A stretch of 64,000 bases of DNA from Austropuccinia psidii. Taxonomy: Eukaryota; Basidiomycota; Pucciniomycetes; Pucciniales; Sphaerophragmiaceae. The notes under the pieces were generated by a model, which was given only the letters and a program-made list of their open reading frames with translations, was not told the DNA's origin and did not search any database. A program made the position numbers and the translations under genes. The stretch covers positions 22,036,975 through 22,100,974 of the forward strand of contig JALGQZ010000011.1 in assembly GCA_023105745.1 (NCBI GenBank), read 5' to 3'. Shown here piece after piece: positions 33,481-45,685 of this stretch (positions within the stretch are counted from its first letter, which is position 1; every line of letters begins with the position of its first letter).

Positions 33481-35347
33481 TGTGGTACTCCATACCTTTT
33501 TACCAGTTTCAAGAAATCTTTTGGAAATTAAAAGTTGGAAAATCAAGATCAAAATGGCTAATTCAGGAAATCACCACTCAAAGGACATGATTGAAAATCA
33601 CACACACCCAGGAACAACATCAATAGTAGGGAGGAATGGAAGATTTTAGCATTCACAATTGAAATATTCAATATACTTCTATAATTAAATGAATAATAGA
33701 GGAGTCCAATCTTATGGAGCTACACAATAAAACTTACATATAAGGCTTACATGATCAACAATAGGCTTAATACATACAGAAAACTCAAAATTACATGGAC
33801 AAAGTAACATTGTAGTATTATATCCACCCTAAAGCCATCAAGAAGATTATATTACCAACAATTACAGTAACCAAATACAGTTCATGTGACACAAGGATCA
33901 TATGACAGTATCCAATCCAATTCAATACAGGAAAATCCACTAAAAACTTAAAAATTACACAACAATACAGGAGCCCAAATAAGACTTATGCAGTCCACAT
34001 GCATAAGATCTGCACATTACACAGCCACAGGATTATTAAAATTCAACTTAATTAAAATTCAACTAGCTGCATGCAAGGAAAATACACTAAACTGTAAAGT
34101 ACACAGCAATTACAATAATCAAGAATTAAAACTCAAGAAGATATCCCCACATTGCACAGCATAATCACCTGGAACTAAATAAACCTTACAAACAAATTTT
34201 ACATGGGCTTATTCACATGACATCACCTTTATCCTTAACTCACCAGCATTAATTCCTCAAGGCTATGCAAGCTGACTAAAGCAGTGCAAAAGAGAAGTCA
34301 TCTGATATTTTTATCAAAATCCCCACCAAGCAAAACACCTCAACCTTCATTTTGACCAAACAAATGGAAAAATATTTCAGTCATATGACACCATTCTCAA
34401 TTTTACACACTAGCATTAATCTCTCAAGGCTGTACAAGATTACTAATACAGTGTAGCAGATAGGTCATCTGACTTTTGTTACAAAAAATCTACACCAGCA
34501 AAATTATCTCAAGGGCAAGAATAACACTTTACATGGAGAGCCCATGGGTACTTCTCACAACATAAAAAGAGGCCTCTCTCTCATTTTTTCTCCTCTTTCC
34601 TCATGCCAATAATTATATACCAAGAAGGAGAATAATTATTCATCCCTTACTAGTAGGTTAATCTAGAAATTATTATTATTATTACATTACATTACATTAA
34701 AAGTGATTTATATATAGCTGTAGTTAACAGTAGGTCTGCCTATATTATAAATTCATCTATTAGTGAAACACTCATATTCAACAAAAATATTTATATTATA
34801 CTCTTCTCACTAGAAGAAAATCTATATCACTATTATTATTATTACAAAATACATCTAACATATTATCAAAATTATTTATCAACTACAACTATTTAAAATA
34901 TTAAACAATATTATTATATTATCACAATTACTAAATTTTCTCATATTGAGCTATTATCCATTAAACAAAATACCTTCAACAAAGAAAAAAACTTAAAATC
35001 ACCACTCAGTACTATTATATCTATTATATATCTACTAAATTATTATCTTATCATCTTGAAATCACCTACAAATTTATTTATTTAAAATTATTATTATTTT
35101 ATCATTAGTCTGATTATTGAATAGGTCTGATAGAGACTGCTGAAAAGTCTTCTCTAGTTGTAAAGCCACAATCTTAAATATTGATTTGTGAGCTCTGTAG
35201 GGAGATTGTTTAGTATATTCAGAGGGGCAGCTAACACACCATTAGCACCCTTGGTTACAGGATTATTTCAGAAATTCAAAACTGTTTACCTGTGATTTCC
35301 CCCTCAAGGACTGCCTTATCCAATCCCACACTAAAAGGAGTTCCAAA
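33481..35347 (+). repeat. 5' LTR of element G
   Basis: Repeat of 43812-45681. A TATA-like CATAAAAAGAGG lies at about 34561. From 34605 to the gag ATG at 35748 no ATG occurs. The end reads TTCCAAA where the right copy has TTCCACA. Confidence 0.93.
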
Positions 35348-35349
35348 TC

Positions 35350-35366
35350 TGGTGTCCCAACAGTGG
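35350..35366 (+). other. Primer-binding site of element G
   Basis: TGGTGTCCCAACAGTGG begins two bases after the LTR. Its complement ends ...GGGACACCA, as a tRNA 3' end with A as discriminator would. The isoacceptor is not assigned. Confidence 0.7.
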
Positions 35367-35546
35367 CCATTTCAACTTCAACATTCAATAATCAGTCAAT
35401 CATCAATTCAGAAGATAATCAAATCAACATAACTCACAAAAATAATTATCATTATCAAGAATTAACAATCAACACTCTCATACAATCTAGAATCTGGAAA
35501 CAAATCCCATTCCAAATCATCATCACCATCACAATCCTCAAATTAA

Positions 35547-38500
35547 TCATACCATTTTTATTATCCAGTAAAAGAAGGAACACCAGAAAATCAAACACCT
35601 CAGGATATTGATTTACTCATTGCAACACCAAGAACAGAACAGAAGGAAAAGGAAGAATTAAGGAGATTTTTCTTCAAGTTAATTCAAGAAGCAAAGAAAA
35701 ACAAGAAAAGTACAAAAGAATTTAAAGGATCAGTTTATCAAGTAGAAATGAATCAACAATCAACATCTGACTTACCACCATTACCTGAAGATACTGTAGA
35801 AGGACAGTATGCAGAAGAAAGTGAAGAGGAAGATCAAACAGTACAGATACAAAGTCTTATGAAGCAAATGCAAGATTTATTATTAACACAAAGTAAAAAG
35901 AAAGGAAAAAGAATGGAACAAACATCTTACACACCTGGAGCCAGTACAAGTGAACAAAAATTACCAAGGCATGTTAGACCTCAAGACTCACAAATATCAC
36001 CTACACCTGGTCCAAGAGCAACCTCTACTCCAGTAACAGAACCAAGAACTCAAAATATTCCAAGGAGAGTTTTTGTCACTACACCTAATAATCCAAGTCT
36101 ATTACAGCAGAAAGTTCCAAGACAAGAAAGACCTGTAGTTAAAATTAAAGCAAAGGATTACAATCTAAATTTTGATGGAGAAGAAGTAGAGAAATTTATC
36201 AAGAAAGTGGAAAGAAGAGCCCAAATTGAAGGAGCAACAGATGAAGACCTAGAAATGCAAATGGCATTTTGGACAACAAACCAAAAGGTGAGTGATGCAA
36301 TTGAAGCTATGCCAGGTTATGAAGAAGGAAATTGGACACAACTCAAGAAAGATCTCATAACAAAATGGGGAAGAGTTGAACCTGAAATAAGATACAGAAA
36401 AGACTCCCTAATGAAGCTTTTTTCTGAAACTCAAGAAGATGGAGGAATTGGTAGTCTATCACAATATAAGAAGTTTATGGGAGAATATGAAACTATTTTT
36501 ACTTACTTATTAAGATACAGGTATATTCCTCAAGATAACATGTTCCATGAAGACTTATTTGATTGTCTTTCAGCTGATATTAAAGGGGCCATAAGTAAGG
36601 AAATGATTAAAGATAATGTCATGGTTAGAGCTGAAGATGGAGGATACCTTATACCACCTATGAAGATCCTCAAGAAGTACATTGAACAAGAATTGGAAGC
36701 CAGAATATTAGTAACCAAAAGATTCTCATCATCAAGAGATACAGGAAGGAATGTTACTGAAAATAAAAATAAAGTTCATTTCAAGGAAGAGTTTTTCCCA
36801 GGAATGAGTGAAGCTTTTAATAAAATGAAGGAAATTACTGAATCCCTCAAAGAACAAAAACTGGAAACTAGAAAGCAGGCACAAGGGGAAAATGAAGATT
36901 TCAAGAAATTTATGACTCAACTAGAAGAATTGAAAAGTCTATCCAACCCTCCAATGGGTGGGGTTCCCAATAATCAACTCAATAATCATCAGTTCAAACC
37001 AAGAAATGATTTACCCCCATTCTCACAAAGGCATGTTCCCTATGCACCAGCACAAAACATACCAAAACCTTATGTCAAATGTTACTACTGTCTGGAGGAA
37101 TGACATTCAGTTAATAGATGTAACTACCTATTTGAAGATCAAAATAAAAAATGGGTCAGCAGACAAGGAGGTGGATTCTTATTTCCAAATTGGCAAAGAG
37201 TACCAACAGATGGAAAAATATCACCAAAGAAGTTAGTTGAAGAATTTGCAAAAGAACAGGAAGAACTTACCAATAAAAGAAAAGAAAATGAAGCTAAAGA
37301 ATCAACACACCAACCAAAAGAAGTAAACATGATACAAGTAAAGAAAAATGACATTTCAACAGCTATAGCCAAAATTGAAGATTGGGGAAGCTGGCAGCCA
37401 CCAACTATATCATCAGCAAATGATCCATTTCTCAATAATTATGGATTAAGAAACACCAAACAAAGATCCTCAAGAAATGAACATCCAAGTCAAGAACCAA
37501 CAAACTCATTACCAAAAATAATGGAAACACCACTAAAAAAGAAACCAAACATACCTGGAGCCTATATTGGAGATGAACATGGAACAGTGGAAAAAACAAT
37601 TATTCCCACTAAATTCAAGAAAACTCAAGAGTTCAAAGAGGAAGAAGTTAGCCCAGAAGTTAAAGAAAAACAGTATTCTGGCAAAAAGCAGGAATTGACT
37701 CAAAATACTATTAAAAACAAGGATATCAAGCAAGAACACACAGAATTTCAAGAGGTTATGAGTCAAATTATCAAAAAGGTTTTGGATCAGAAAATAAATC
37801 TCACCTTAGAACAAGTTCTTATCATGTCACCCAAAGTTATCAACCAGCTTAAAAATTTGACAACAGAAGAAAGAAACTCAATCAACTCACTTGACACAAA
37901 AGAAATTCAAACCAAACTCATAAACCACCACTTAGGAGATTATGAACAGCCCAAACTACATTATGCCTGTCCATTGGGGTTTATGCAAGTGTACTTAGAA
38001 GAAGAAGGACATGAAATAATGGCACTAGTTGATACAGGATCAGAATTAAATATAATACCAGAAGATTCAGCAATCAAAGCAGGACTTACCACAAGATGTC
38101 TCAACATGAATTTAAGGGGAATTGGTGGGCATTGTACCTCAATAGTTGGATTAGCAGAATTTACCCCAATCACTCTAGTCACTGGGGAAGAAAGAAATAT
38201 ACACCTTTTTGTAGCAAGGGGAGCAGTACACACAGTATTGGGAAGGCCCTTCCTTGCAGACAACAACATCAGATTAGACTTTTCTCAACAAAAAGGGGAA
38301 ATATTCAGTTATATAGAGCCAGATGGAAGAAGGCTTTGCTTACCAATTTGCTCACCACAGAAAGTAGGATGGAGAGAAAACCCACCAGCAGGAATGGAAA
38401 CATGTGCAGTTTCTAAATTGGAAGATTGGAAAAAATTACCAGTAGAGAAAGAACCAAGCTCCAACAATCAGGCAATTTCAGAAAAACATTCTAACCAAGT

Positions 38501-40739
38501 ATTTAAGGAAGAAGAAATAATTGAATCTGGAGGAAAAAGGGATATAAAAGTGGAATTAGCCCCATTTAATACAGAAGACATCAAGCCAAAGCCTAAAGAA
38601 ATGAATCTTACAGGAATTACAACCTCAAAAAGAGAAAATGGAAATACTGGTGACCAAACAACTCAAGCTATCAACCATTATAATCTCAAAAATCCTGAAG
38701 AAATCAGAAGAAAACCACTCACCAAGCTCCTCTCACCTATCAAAGCATTAAAATCCCTTTCAAAAGGAATATTTAAGAGTAGTTGGAATTCAAGTATCAA
38801 ACCAGTTGCAACAGTAATAAATGTCACTGCAGAAGCAAGGAATTTGGACTCTCATCCTGATACATCAGCATTAAATTCCTTAAAAGAAATTTCTCTCAGA
38901 TACAAAATTACCATAAATAAAGACCTCAAGCCTCAAGAAAATCCTATAATTCAGGAAGAAAGTATGGACTCAAACTCAAAACCTAAAGAATCTACAGAAT
39001 TGAATAAAAGCTTGAAAAATATAATTGATAATCAACAAACAAATGGAAATGATTACTGTCAAGCAACCTCCAAGAAAGCATCCAGAAAACCCAACATCAA
39101 AAATTATGGGGATGAAGGTAAATCACTCTTACCACAAGAAGCAACCAGTCCACCAATTTTATTTTCAAAGTTACTCAAACCAGAAGCTTCACTCAAAAAT
39201 GAAAATAATGAAACTCAAAAACTTCAACTTTTACCCTCAAATATGGTAAACATTGATCCAAGGCTTATTAGGGAAAATAAAGATATTATCAAACAAAACC
39301 TAAAGAAGTCAAAAATTGAAACAGAAAAATCAGAACAAGAATTGTAAAAAGAACTCATTCAAGAACCAAAAGAAGAATCAGATACTTATCTTCCCAAAGA
39401 AAATAACCTATTTCATATCCACACACCCAATAAGGATCCAATATTCCTAGAATATCCTCAACACCTTGAAGCTTTCAACCCAAACAGCAAAGTAAAAAAA
39501 CAAATTCAATCTGGAAATAAAGCTATCCAACAAGAGATTAATGCACAAAAAGAAAGTGACATTACCAAAAATGAAGATTTAATGAACTCAAGACCTAAAG
39601 ATCCTACCAACATCAGTATTCAAGAAAAAGAACATGAACATAAAATAACTCACCATCATGGACACTCACCACAACATAAAAATTATCTTGGAAAAGAAAA
39701 TAAAAATGTCAAAAGGAACTTAGTCAAAGGGATAAGTCAAATACCTTATAAGAAGAAAAGAAGAAGGGCAAAACCATATGATAGGATTGCCCCAAATCAA
39801 AAATTATCCTCCAATTCACCATTACATTTGGCATACAGATATCAGGCTTCAATTCAAAATAAAAAGATTCTGCAACATAAAAAGGAAGAAAATAATTATT
39901 TCAGCACACAAATAGGTCAAAATACAGAGGAAATGGACATTCATAAAAAATTCACTTACCCAACAAACACAGAAGATTGTGTGGAAAACAAATTAGAGCC
40001 AAATGAAATATATAGGTCAAATTCTATATATCATTCAACCAATTCCAAAGAAGAATATTCACCTACCCCACACCATCATTCTGATAAAGAAAATACCAAT
40101 TTGAATCTGGAAACAAATCACTTTTCTTTGGGCAAAGCCAAGGAAAGCCAAATGAACAAAAATGAAGAAATAAATGAAGAAATCAGTAACAGACAACAGA
40201 AACAGGATCAAGAAACTTTCTTAGAACAAACAAATATTGAAGAACTTGAATTAGATGGAATTTTACTTACAGAAGACCAATTTCTCTGGGAAGGCTATAC
40301 CAATTCGCAGCCTTTGAGGAATGAAAACTGCAGCCTGGAACTATACAAAATAACTGAACAAGATCATCAATGCTCAACTCAACATGTAAAATGGCTAGAA
40401 GAAATGAAGAAAGCACCAAATGAAAGAACTGAGATTAGAAAAGAAAAGCTCACCAAGGAAGAAAGGGAATATTTTTGGATTACTCAGAATAAGAAGATAT
40501 GCCCAAATTTGCAAGCCCATTTGGCACACAGATATCAAGTTTCAACACAAAATAAGGACAGAGAAGAAAATAATAACAGAAATGAAAATACAAATCTTGA
40601 GCATTTGGGAAATAAAGAAGAGTTTCAATATCAGTATCTCAATACAGAAAGAAGAAATGAACTTACAGCTAAGAAGGCCAAATTCAAGAAAGGTCTTGAC
40701 AACAAATTATCATATTATCAATCACTTTTTTTATTATAA
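35547..40739 (+). pseudogene. Element G gag-protease polyprotein with long C-terminal extension
   Basis: A single frame is open from 35547, first ATG 35748, to TAA at 40737-40739, broken only by TGA 37101-37103 and TAA 39345-39347. Gag (about 35900-37130) has capsid-like helices (WTTNQKVSDAIEAMPGY, ITKWGRVEPE). It has a CX2CX4HX4C knuckle, CYYCLEE-stop-HSVNRC, with the TGA inside it, probably for Trp. The protease has LVDTGSELNIIP with catalytic Asp at 38031, GIGGH and VLGRPFLADN. After about 38400 the frame continues for some 780 codons rich in Asn, Lys, Glu and Gln with no recognised domain. It includes a repeated motif (LHLAYRYQASIQNK near 39820, AHLAHRYQVSTQNK near 40515). Keeping such a frame nearly open suggests it was functional recently. 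Confidence 0.85.
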
Positions 40740-40850
40740 TCAAACATTTTTCTTTATTATTTCATAAATTTTAGTCTTATTCTAGTATCAAATATCCATA
40801 AAAAATATATAAAAAAATATATATATATAAAAATAAATAAATCAAATATC

Positions 40851-40882
<32 letters not shown>

Positions 40883-41325
40883 TTTCAAGTGAATCAGTAT
40901 CATTATACCATGTTATCTTATGTATTAGTATATATAAAATAAAAAAATAAAAGAAAAGAAAAGAAGAAATATATATGTAGATGTAAAATAATACTTATTT
41001 TTTAATTTTATTTTTCTTAGTGTTATTCATTTATTTATTTATTTTTACTTATTTTTGTTTATTTTATTATTATATCATTTTTTTCTTATTTTATCTTATT
41101 GTTATCTTATTTATTATTATTTTTGTTTTATGTTTATTTAAGTTCTTCTTATTATTTATTTTTTATTGCTTTATTGTTTATTTTTTTAATTTTGTTTTTT
41201 AGTATTGCTTTTTTTTCTCTCTTCTTATCTTACAGCTAATGGAGTCTTGGCATGAGAATCAAAAGGACCATGTATCGTTTTTTTATTTCAAACCCTTTTA
41301 CCCCAACCACCTAATAAAACAAAAT

Positions 41326-41363
<38 letters not shown>

Positions 41364-41505
41364 AGAAAAAACAACAACAACAACAACAACAACAAGAGGA
41401 ATGAATTTTTTTTTAATTGTATTTTTTTTTTAAACTAAAAAAAAAATATAAAAAAAAAAAAAAAAGAAAAAGAAAAAAAGCGTCTATTTTAGGGCCATCC
41501 AGCAT
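40740..41505. other. AT-rich low-complexity tract with poly(A), TA and AAC repeats
   Basis: Contains a run of about 28 A (near 40851-40879), long T-rich stretches, a (TA)n run near 41331-41360 and (AAC)n near 41371-41395. No gene seen. Confidence 0.7.
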
Positions 41506-42252
41506 TTATGACGACAAATCTGTTTCTTCATCAAGGATCCTACATTGTAAAGGATCATATCAATAAAAAAAAAAAAAACTCACCGTGACATTTGGTTATA
41601 TAATTCCATAACCATACGCAAGGACGAACGCAAACAGAAAAGTTCCATAGGATTCGAAGAAGATGCCACTGTTTCATGGTAGTTTTCGTAGAAGTCGTTG
41701 ACGTAACGCCGAAACATTCGATCGAAAGCCGCGTAGATCTGATTGAATTGCTCCTCGCGGCGAAATCGTAAGGCTGGCGGTGAAGCAGAAACAAGGCGAG
41801 GTTTGTAAGGAGGTGGAGGAGTGGGAATAGGTGACGATATATGGGAACCATTGACCAAAGGAGGGATCGGATCGCCGAAGATGGAAGCAATTTTGGATGA
41901 AGTTGGCCCATGGAAACCGTTAGTAAGAACAGCAGGGGAAGCCGGATCATCGTGATTAAAGGACGAGGTTTGACTCAGGTAAACGAGTGATGGGAATAGA
42001 GGACGAGGGTGAAAATGTGGAAGGCGTCGATTGTTGCCCACCGGGCTGTGCACAATTTATCGTATATCGATTTCCCCCGTAGAAAACCGTGATGACGTCT
42101 TGACCATCGTTGGACGTATTAATGAAAAAGGCGGTGGTGGGCATAACGAATCAAGATAAAAAATATGATAAGAATATTAGTATAATAAAAATAAAAAAAG
42201 AGAAAGAAAAGAAACAGGACGTACCTCGCTGAGAATATGCCCCAAAACTCAT
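41506..42252 (-). pseudogene. Antisense gene-like fragment inside element G (candidate exons)
   Basis: A CpG-rich block unlike its surroundings (10 CpG in 41701-41762). Minus-strand signals: an ATG at 42252 followed by MSFGAYSQR and a donor GTACGT at 42224; an open frame 42144-41956 (VITVFYGGNRYTINCAQPGG) whose acceptor is unclear; then an open frame ending at 41584 in another phase (PPPYKPRLVSAS, FNQIYAAFDRMFRRYVNDFYENYHE). A donor GTGAGT at 41583 with acceptor ATGTAG at 41540 (44 nt) leads to a final exon closing at TAA 41506-41508. The phase changes once near 41960-42050, so it is either pseudogenised or has an intron I cannot place. Product not recognised. Being antisense to G would let introns survive retrotransposition. 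Confidence 0.5.
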
Positions 42253-42849
42253 GCATGCAAAGGCATTACATCCTAAACCCCGCCAACGTTTATTAATCTA
42301 AAATAAATATAAAAAAAATAATAATAATAAAAACAAAAAAAAAAGAAGTCAGTAGAATAATAAAATTAAGAATTGAATACACTATACTGAAGAAGACGTG
42401 GACGACGAAAGGATTAGCATCGCCAAAGACGGTTACGACGTGGAAGAAATAGGTGTGGCGTCGTTATAAATGAAAGATAAGAGTAAAAAAAAATATAATA
42501 AAAGAAACGAATAAATGAAAAAAATAACAATAAAAAGAAAATCAGATTGAGCGGGCAGAAGAAGAGACACCCGCGGCTAGAAAACAAAACCAAACACTTC
42601 AAATTTGAAGTATTCACACCCAGCTACTCCAAAAAAAAAAAAAAAAAAAATATTAAAAACTAAAATTATTATTATTATTAAAATTAAATTTAAATTTATT
42701 AAAAATTAAAATTATTATTATTATTAAAATTAAAATTAAATTTATTAAAATTAGAATTATTATTAATATTAAAATTAAAATTAAATTTATTAAAATTAGA
42801 ATTATTATTAATATTAAAATTAAAATTATTATTATTATTAAAAAAAAAG

Positions 42850-42886
<37 letters not shown>

Positions 42887-43100
42887 ATCATGACTGGTAT
42901 AAAAGTGGTAATTAGGGCAAAAAAAAATTTAAATGGAGAGGGGGTGCCCACCCATTTAATAATCATCAAGGGGTTGTAGTTTAGAGTTGTCATGAAGAGG
43001 ATGACATGGAGAAGGAGGATATTAGGCCTCAACACTAATCAATACAATAAAAAAAATAGGACAAAACCAATGCAATTAGGCAAATATTTCCAACACAACT
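42253..43100. other. Low-complexity and minisatellite DNA of element G
   Basis: 42253-42620 is still CpG-containing, with a short acidic plus-strand open stretch ending in TAA near 42468. Then A20 (near 42632), an imperfect minisatellite of ATT/AAATTAAATTTATTAAAATT units (about 42658-42840), and an A-rich run of about 45 (42841-42885). No gene supported. Confidence 0.6.
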
Positions 43101-43111
43101 CAAAACTTCAA

Positions 43112-43444
43112 GAAGAGGTCCTAGATAAGACCTTAAACTGTCTGAATAATTACTTTATCTTTTATCAATACCATTCAACCAAATCAACTCAAGAAAAGGT
43201 CTTTGATATGACCTTAAACTGTCCAAATATTATAGTTTTTTCTATTTATCATCAACAAATTAACTCAATAAATGGTCCTTTATAAGACCTTAAACTGTCT
43301 GAAGAACTCTCTTATAGTACTTATTCAAAATCAAGACTCAAGAAAAGGTCCTGAGTATGACCTTAAACTGCCTCATCAGCATTATTTTATGCTAATTACA
43401 GTCTCAGGACTAAAGCAGAGGTCCTGGATAAGACCTTAAACTAT
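43112..43444 (+). repeat. Five-copy hairpin repeat in the 3' region of element G
   Basis: Five imperfect copies of AAGGTCCT-(6-8 nt)-GACCTTAAACTGTC begin near 43115, 43195, 43272, 43344 and 43416, spaced 72-80 nt. Each carries the inverted arms AGGTC and GACCT. A-rich DNA separates the copies. Confidence 0.85.
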
Positions 43445-43795
43445 ACCAATTTTCTTTTTTATTATTTTTCATTTATTTTATTTTATGGCAATACTGGGGG
43501 AAATATTTAATCAAGATAATTTATCAGTAGCTGGAAGAATTTTTATCAAATGGAGAGGGAAATCACCCTAAATCAGTATTGATGATATAGGACAACATTA
43601 ACATGGATAAACAAACAAACAAGAAGAAACAACAGGGTCCAAATCAAATAAGAAGATATGGAGATTCAAAATCAATATAACAAGCCATAAATGGAACTAT
43701 CAACTGAATTTATTGAAATAAAAAATTAAATAAAGAAAGTTCTCACTTATGAACCCAGGATACTGTACTTGAAACTGGAATGCTGGGGACAGCAT

Positions 43796-43811
43796 TAAAT
43801 GGAGAGGGGGA
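43796..43811 (+). other. Polypurine tract of element G
   Basis: AAATGGAGAGGGGGA directly before the 3' LTR. Confidence 0.8.
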
Positions 43812-45681
43812 TGTGGTCTTCCATACCTTTTTACCAGTTTCAAGAAATTTTTTGGAAATTAAAAGTTGGAAAATCAAGATCAAAATGGCTAATTCAGGAA
43901 ATCACCACTCAAAGGACATGATTGAAAATCACACACACCCAGGAACAACATCAATAGTAGGGAGGAATGGAAGATTTTAGCATTCACAATTGAAATATTC
44001 AATATACTTCTATAATTAAATGAATAATAGAGGAGTCCAATCTTATGGAGCTACACAATAAAACTTACATATAAGGCTTACATGATCAACAATAGGCTTA
44101 ATACATACAGAAAACTCAAAATTACATGGACAAAGTAACATTGTAGTATTATATCCACCCTAAAGCCATCAAGAAGATTATATTACCAACAATTACAGTA
44201 ACCAAATACAGTTCATGTGACACAAGGATCATATGACAGTATCCAATCCGATTCAATACAGTAAAATCCACTAAGAATTTAAAAATTACACAACAATACA
44301 GGAGCCCAAATAAGACTTATGCAGTCCACATGCATAAGATCTGCACATTACACAGCCACAGGATCATTAAAATTCAACTTAATTAAAATTCAACTAGCTG
44401 CATGCAAGGAAAATACACTAAACTGTAAAGTACACAGCAATTACAGTAATCAAGAATTAAAACTCAAGAAGATATCCCCACATTGCACAGCATAATCACC
44501 TGGAACTAAATAAACCTTACAAACAAATTTTACATGGGCTTATTCACATGACACCACCTTCATCCTTAACTCACCAGCATTAATTCCTCAAGGCTATGCA
44601 AGCTGACTAGAGCAGTGCAAAAGAGAAGTCACCTGATATTTTTATCAAAATCCCCACCAAGAAAAACACCTCAACCTTCATTTTGACCAAACAAATGGAA
44701 AAATATTTCAGTCATATGACACCATTCTCAATTTTACACACTAGCATTAATCTCTCAAGGCTGTGCAAGATTACTAATACAGTGTAGCAGATAGGTCATC
44801 TGACTTTTGTTACAAAAAATCTACACCAGCAAAATTATCTCAAGGGCAAGAATAACACTTTACATGGAGAGCCCATGGGTACTTCTCACAACATAAAAAG
44901 AGGCCTCTCTCTCATTTTTTCTCCTCTTTCCTCATTCCAATAATTATATACCAAGAAGGAGAATAATTATTCATCCCTTACTAGTAGGTTAATCTAGAAA
45001 TTATTATTATTATTATTACATTACATTACATTAAAAGTGATTTATATATAGCTGTAGTTAACAGTAGGTCTGCCTATATTATAAATTCATCTATTAGTGA
45101 GACACTCATATTCAAAGAAAATATTTATATTATACTCTTCTCACTAGAAGAAAATCTATATCACTATTATTATTATTACAAAATACATTTAACATATTAT
45201 CAAAATTATTTATCAACTACAACTATTTAAAATATTAAACAATATTATTATATTATCACAATTACTAAATTTTCTCATATTGAGCTATTATCCATTAAAC
45301 AAAATACCTTCAACAAAGAAAACAACTTAAAATCACCACTCAGTACTATTATATCTATTATATATCTACTAAATTATTATCTTATCATCTTGAAATCACC
45401 TACAAATTTATTTATTTAAAATTATTATTATTTTATCATTAGTCTGATTATTGAATAGTTCTGATAGAGACTGCTGAAAAGTCTTCTCTAGTTGTAAAGC
45501 CACAATCTTAAATATTGATTTGTGAGCTCTGTAGGGAGATTGTTTAGTATATTCAGAGGGGCAGCTAACACACCATTAGCACCCTTGGTTACAGGATTAT
45601 TTCAGCAATTCAAAACTGTTTACCTGTTATTTCCCCCTCAAGGACTGCCTTATCCAATCCCACACTAAAAGGAGTTCCACA
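43812..45681 (+). repeat. 3' LTR of element G
   Basis: 1870 bp, about 98-99 percent identical by eye to 33481-35347, with one extra ATT unit. Ends GTTCCACA, followed by TTAT. Confidence 0.93.
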
Positions 45682-45685
45682 TTAT

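Larger units (their letters stand above)
33481..45681 (+). mobile_element. Element G: 12.2-kb LTR element with gag and protease but no RT or integrase
   Basis: Two LTRs (1867 and 1870 bp, TG...CA) flanked by TTAT, a primer site and a polypurine tract define a complete plus-strand element. Inside are gag, a retroviral-type protease and a very long Asn/Lys/Glu-rich extension in one frame. Then come about 3 kb of low-complexity and CpG-rich DNA and a five-unit hairpin repeat. No RT, RNase H or integrase motif is visible in any frame, so it looks non-autonomous, mobilised in trans. About 25 LTR differences by eye suggest moderate age. Confidence 0.9.

Noticed and set aside
39582..40739. Possible separate gene (385 codons) or envelope in element G
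   Set aside because: It is in phase with the protease frame and separated only by a single TAA at 39345; no signal peptide or membrane segment. Treated as the extension of the polyprotein.
43112..43444. CRISPR-like array
   Set aside because: Units are imperfect, spacers are AT-rich and non-unique in character, spacing is 72-80 nt, and the context is a eukaryotic LTR element.
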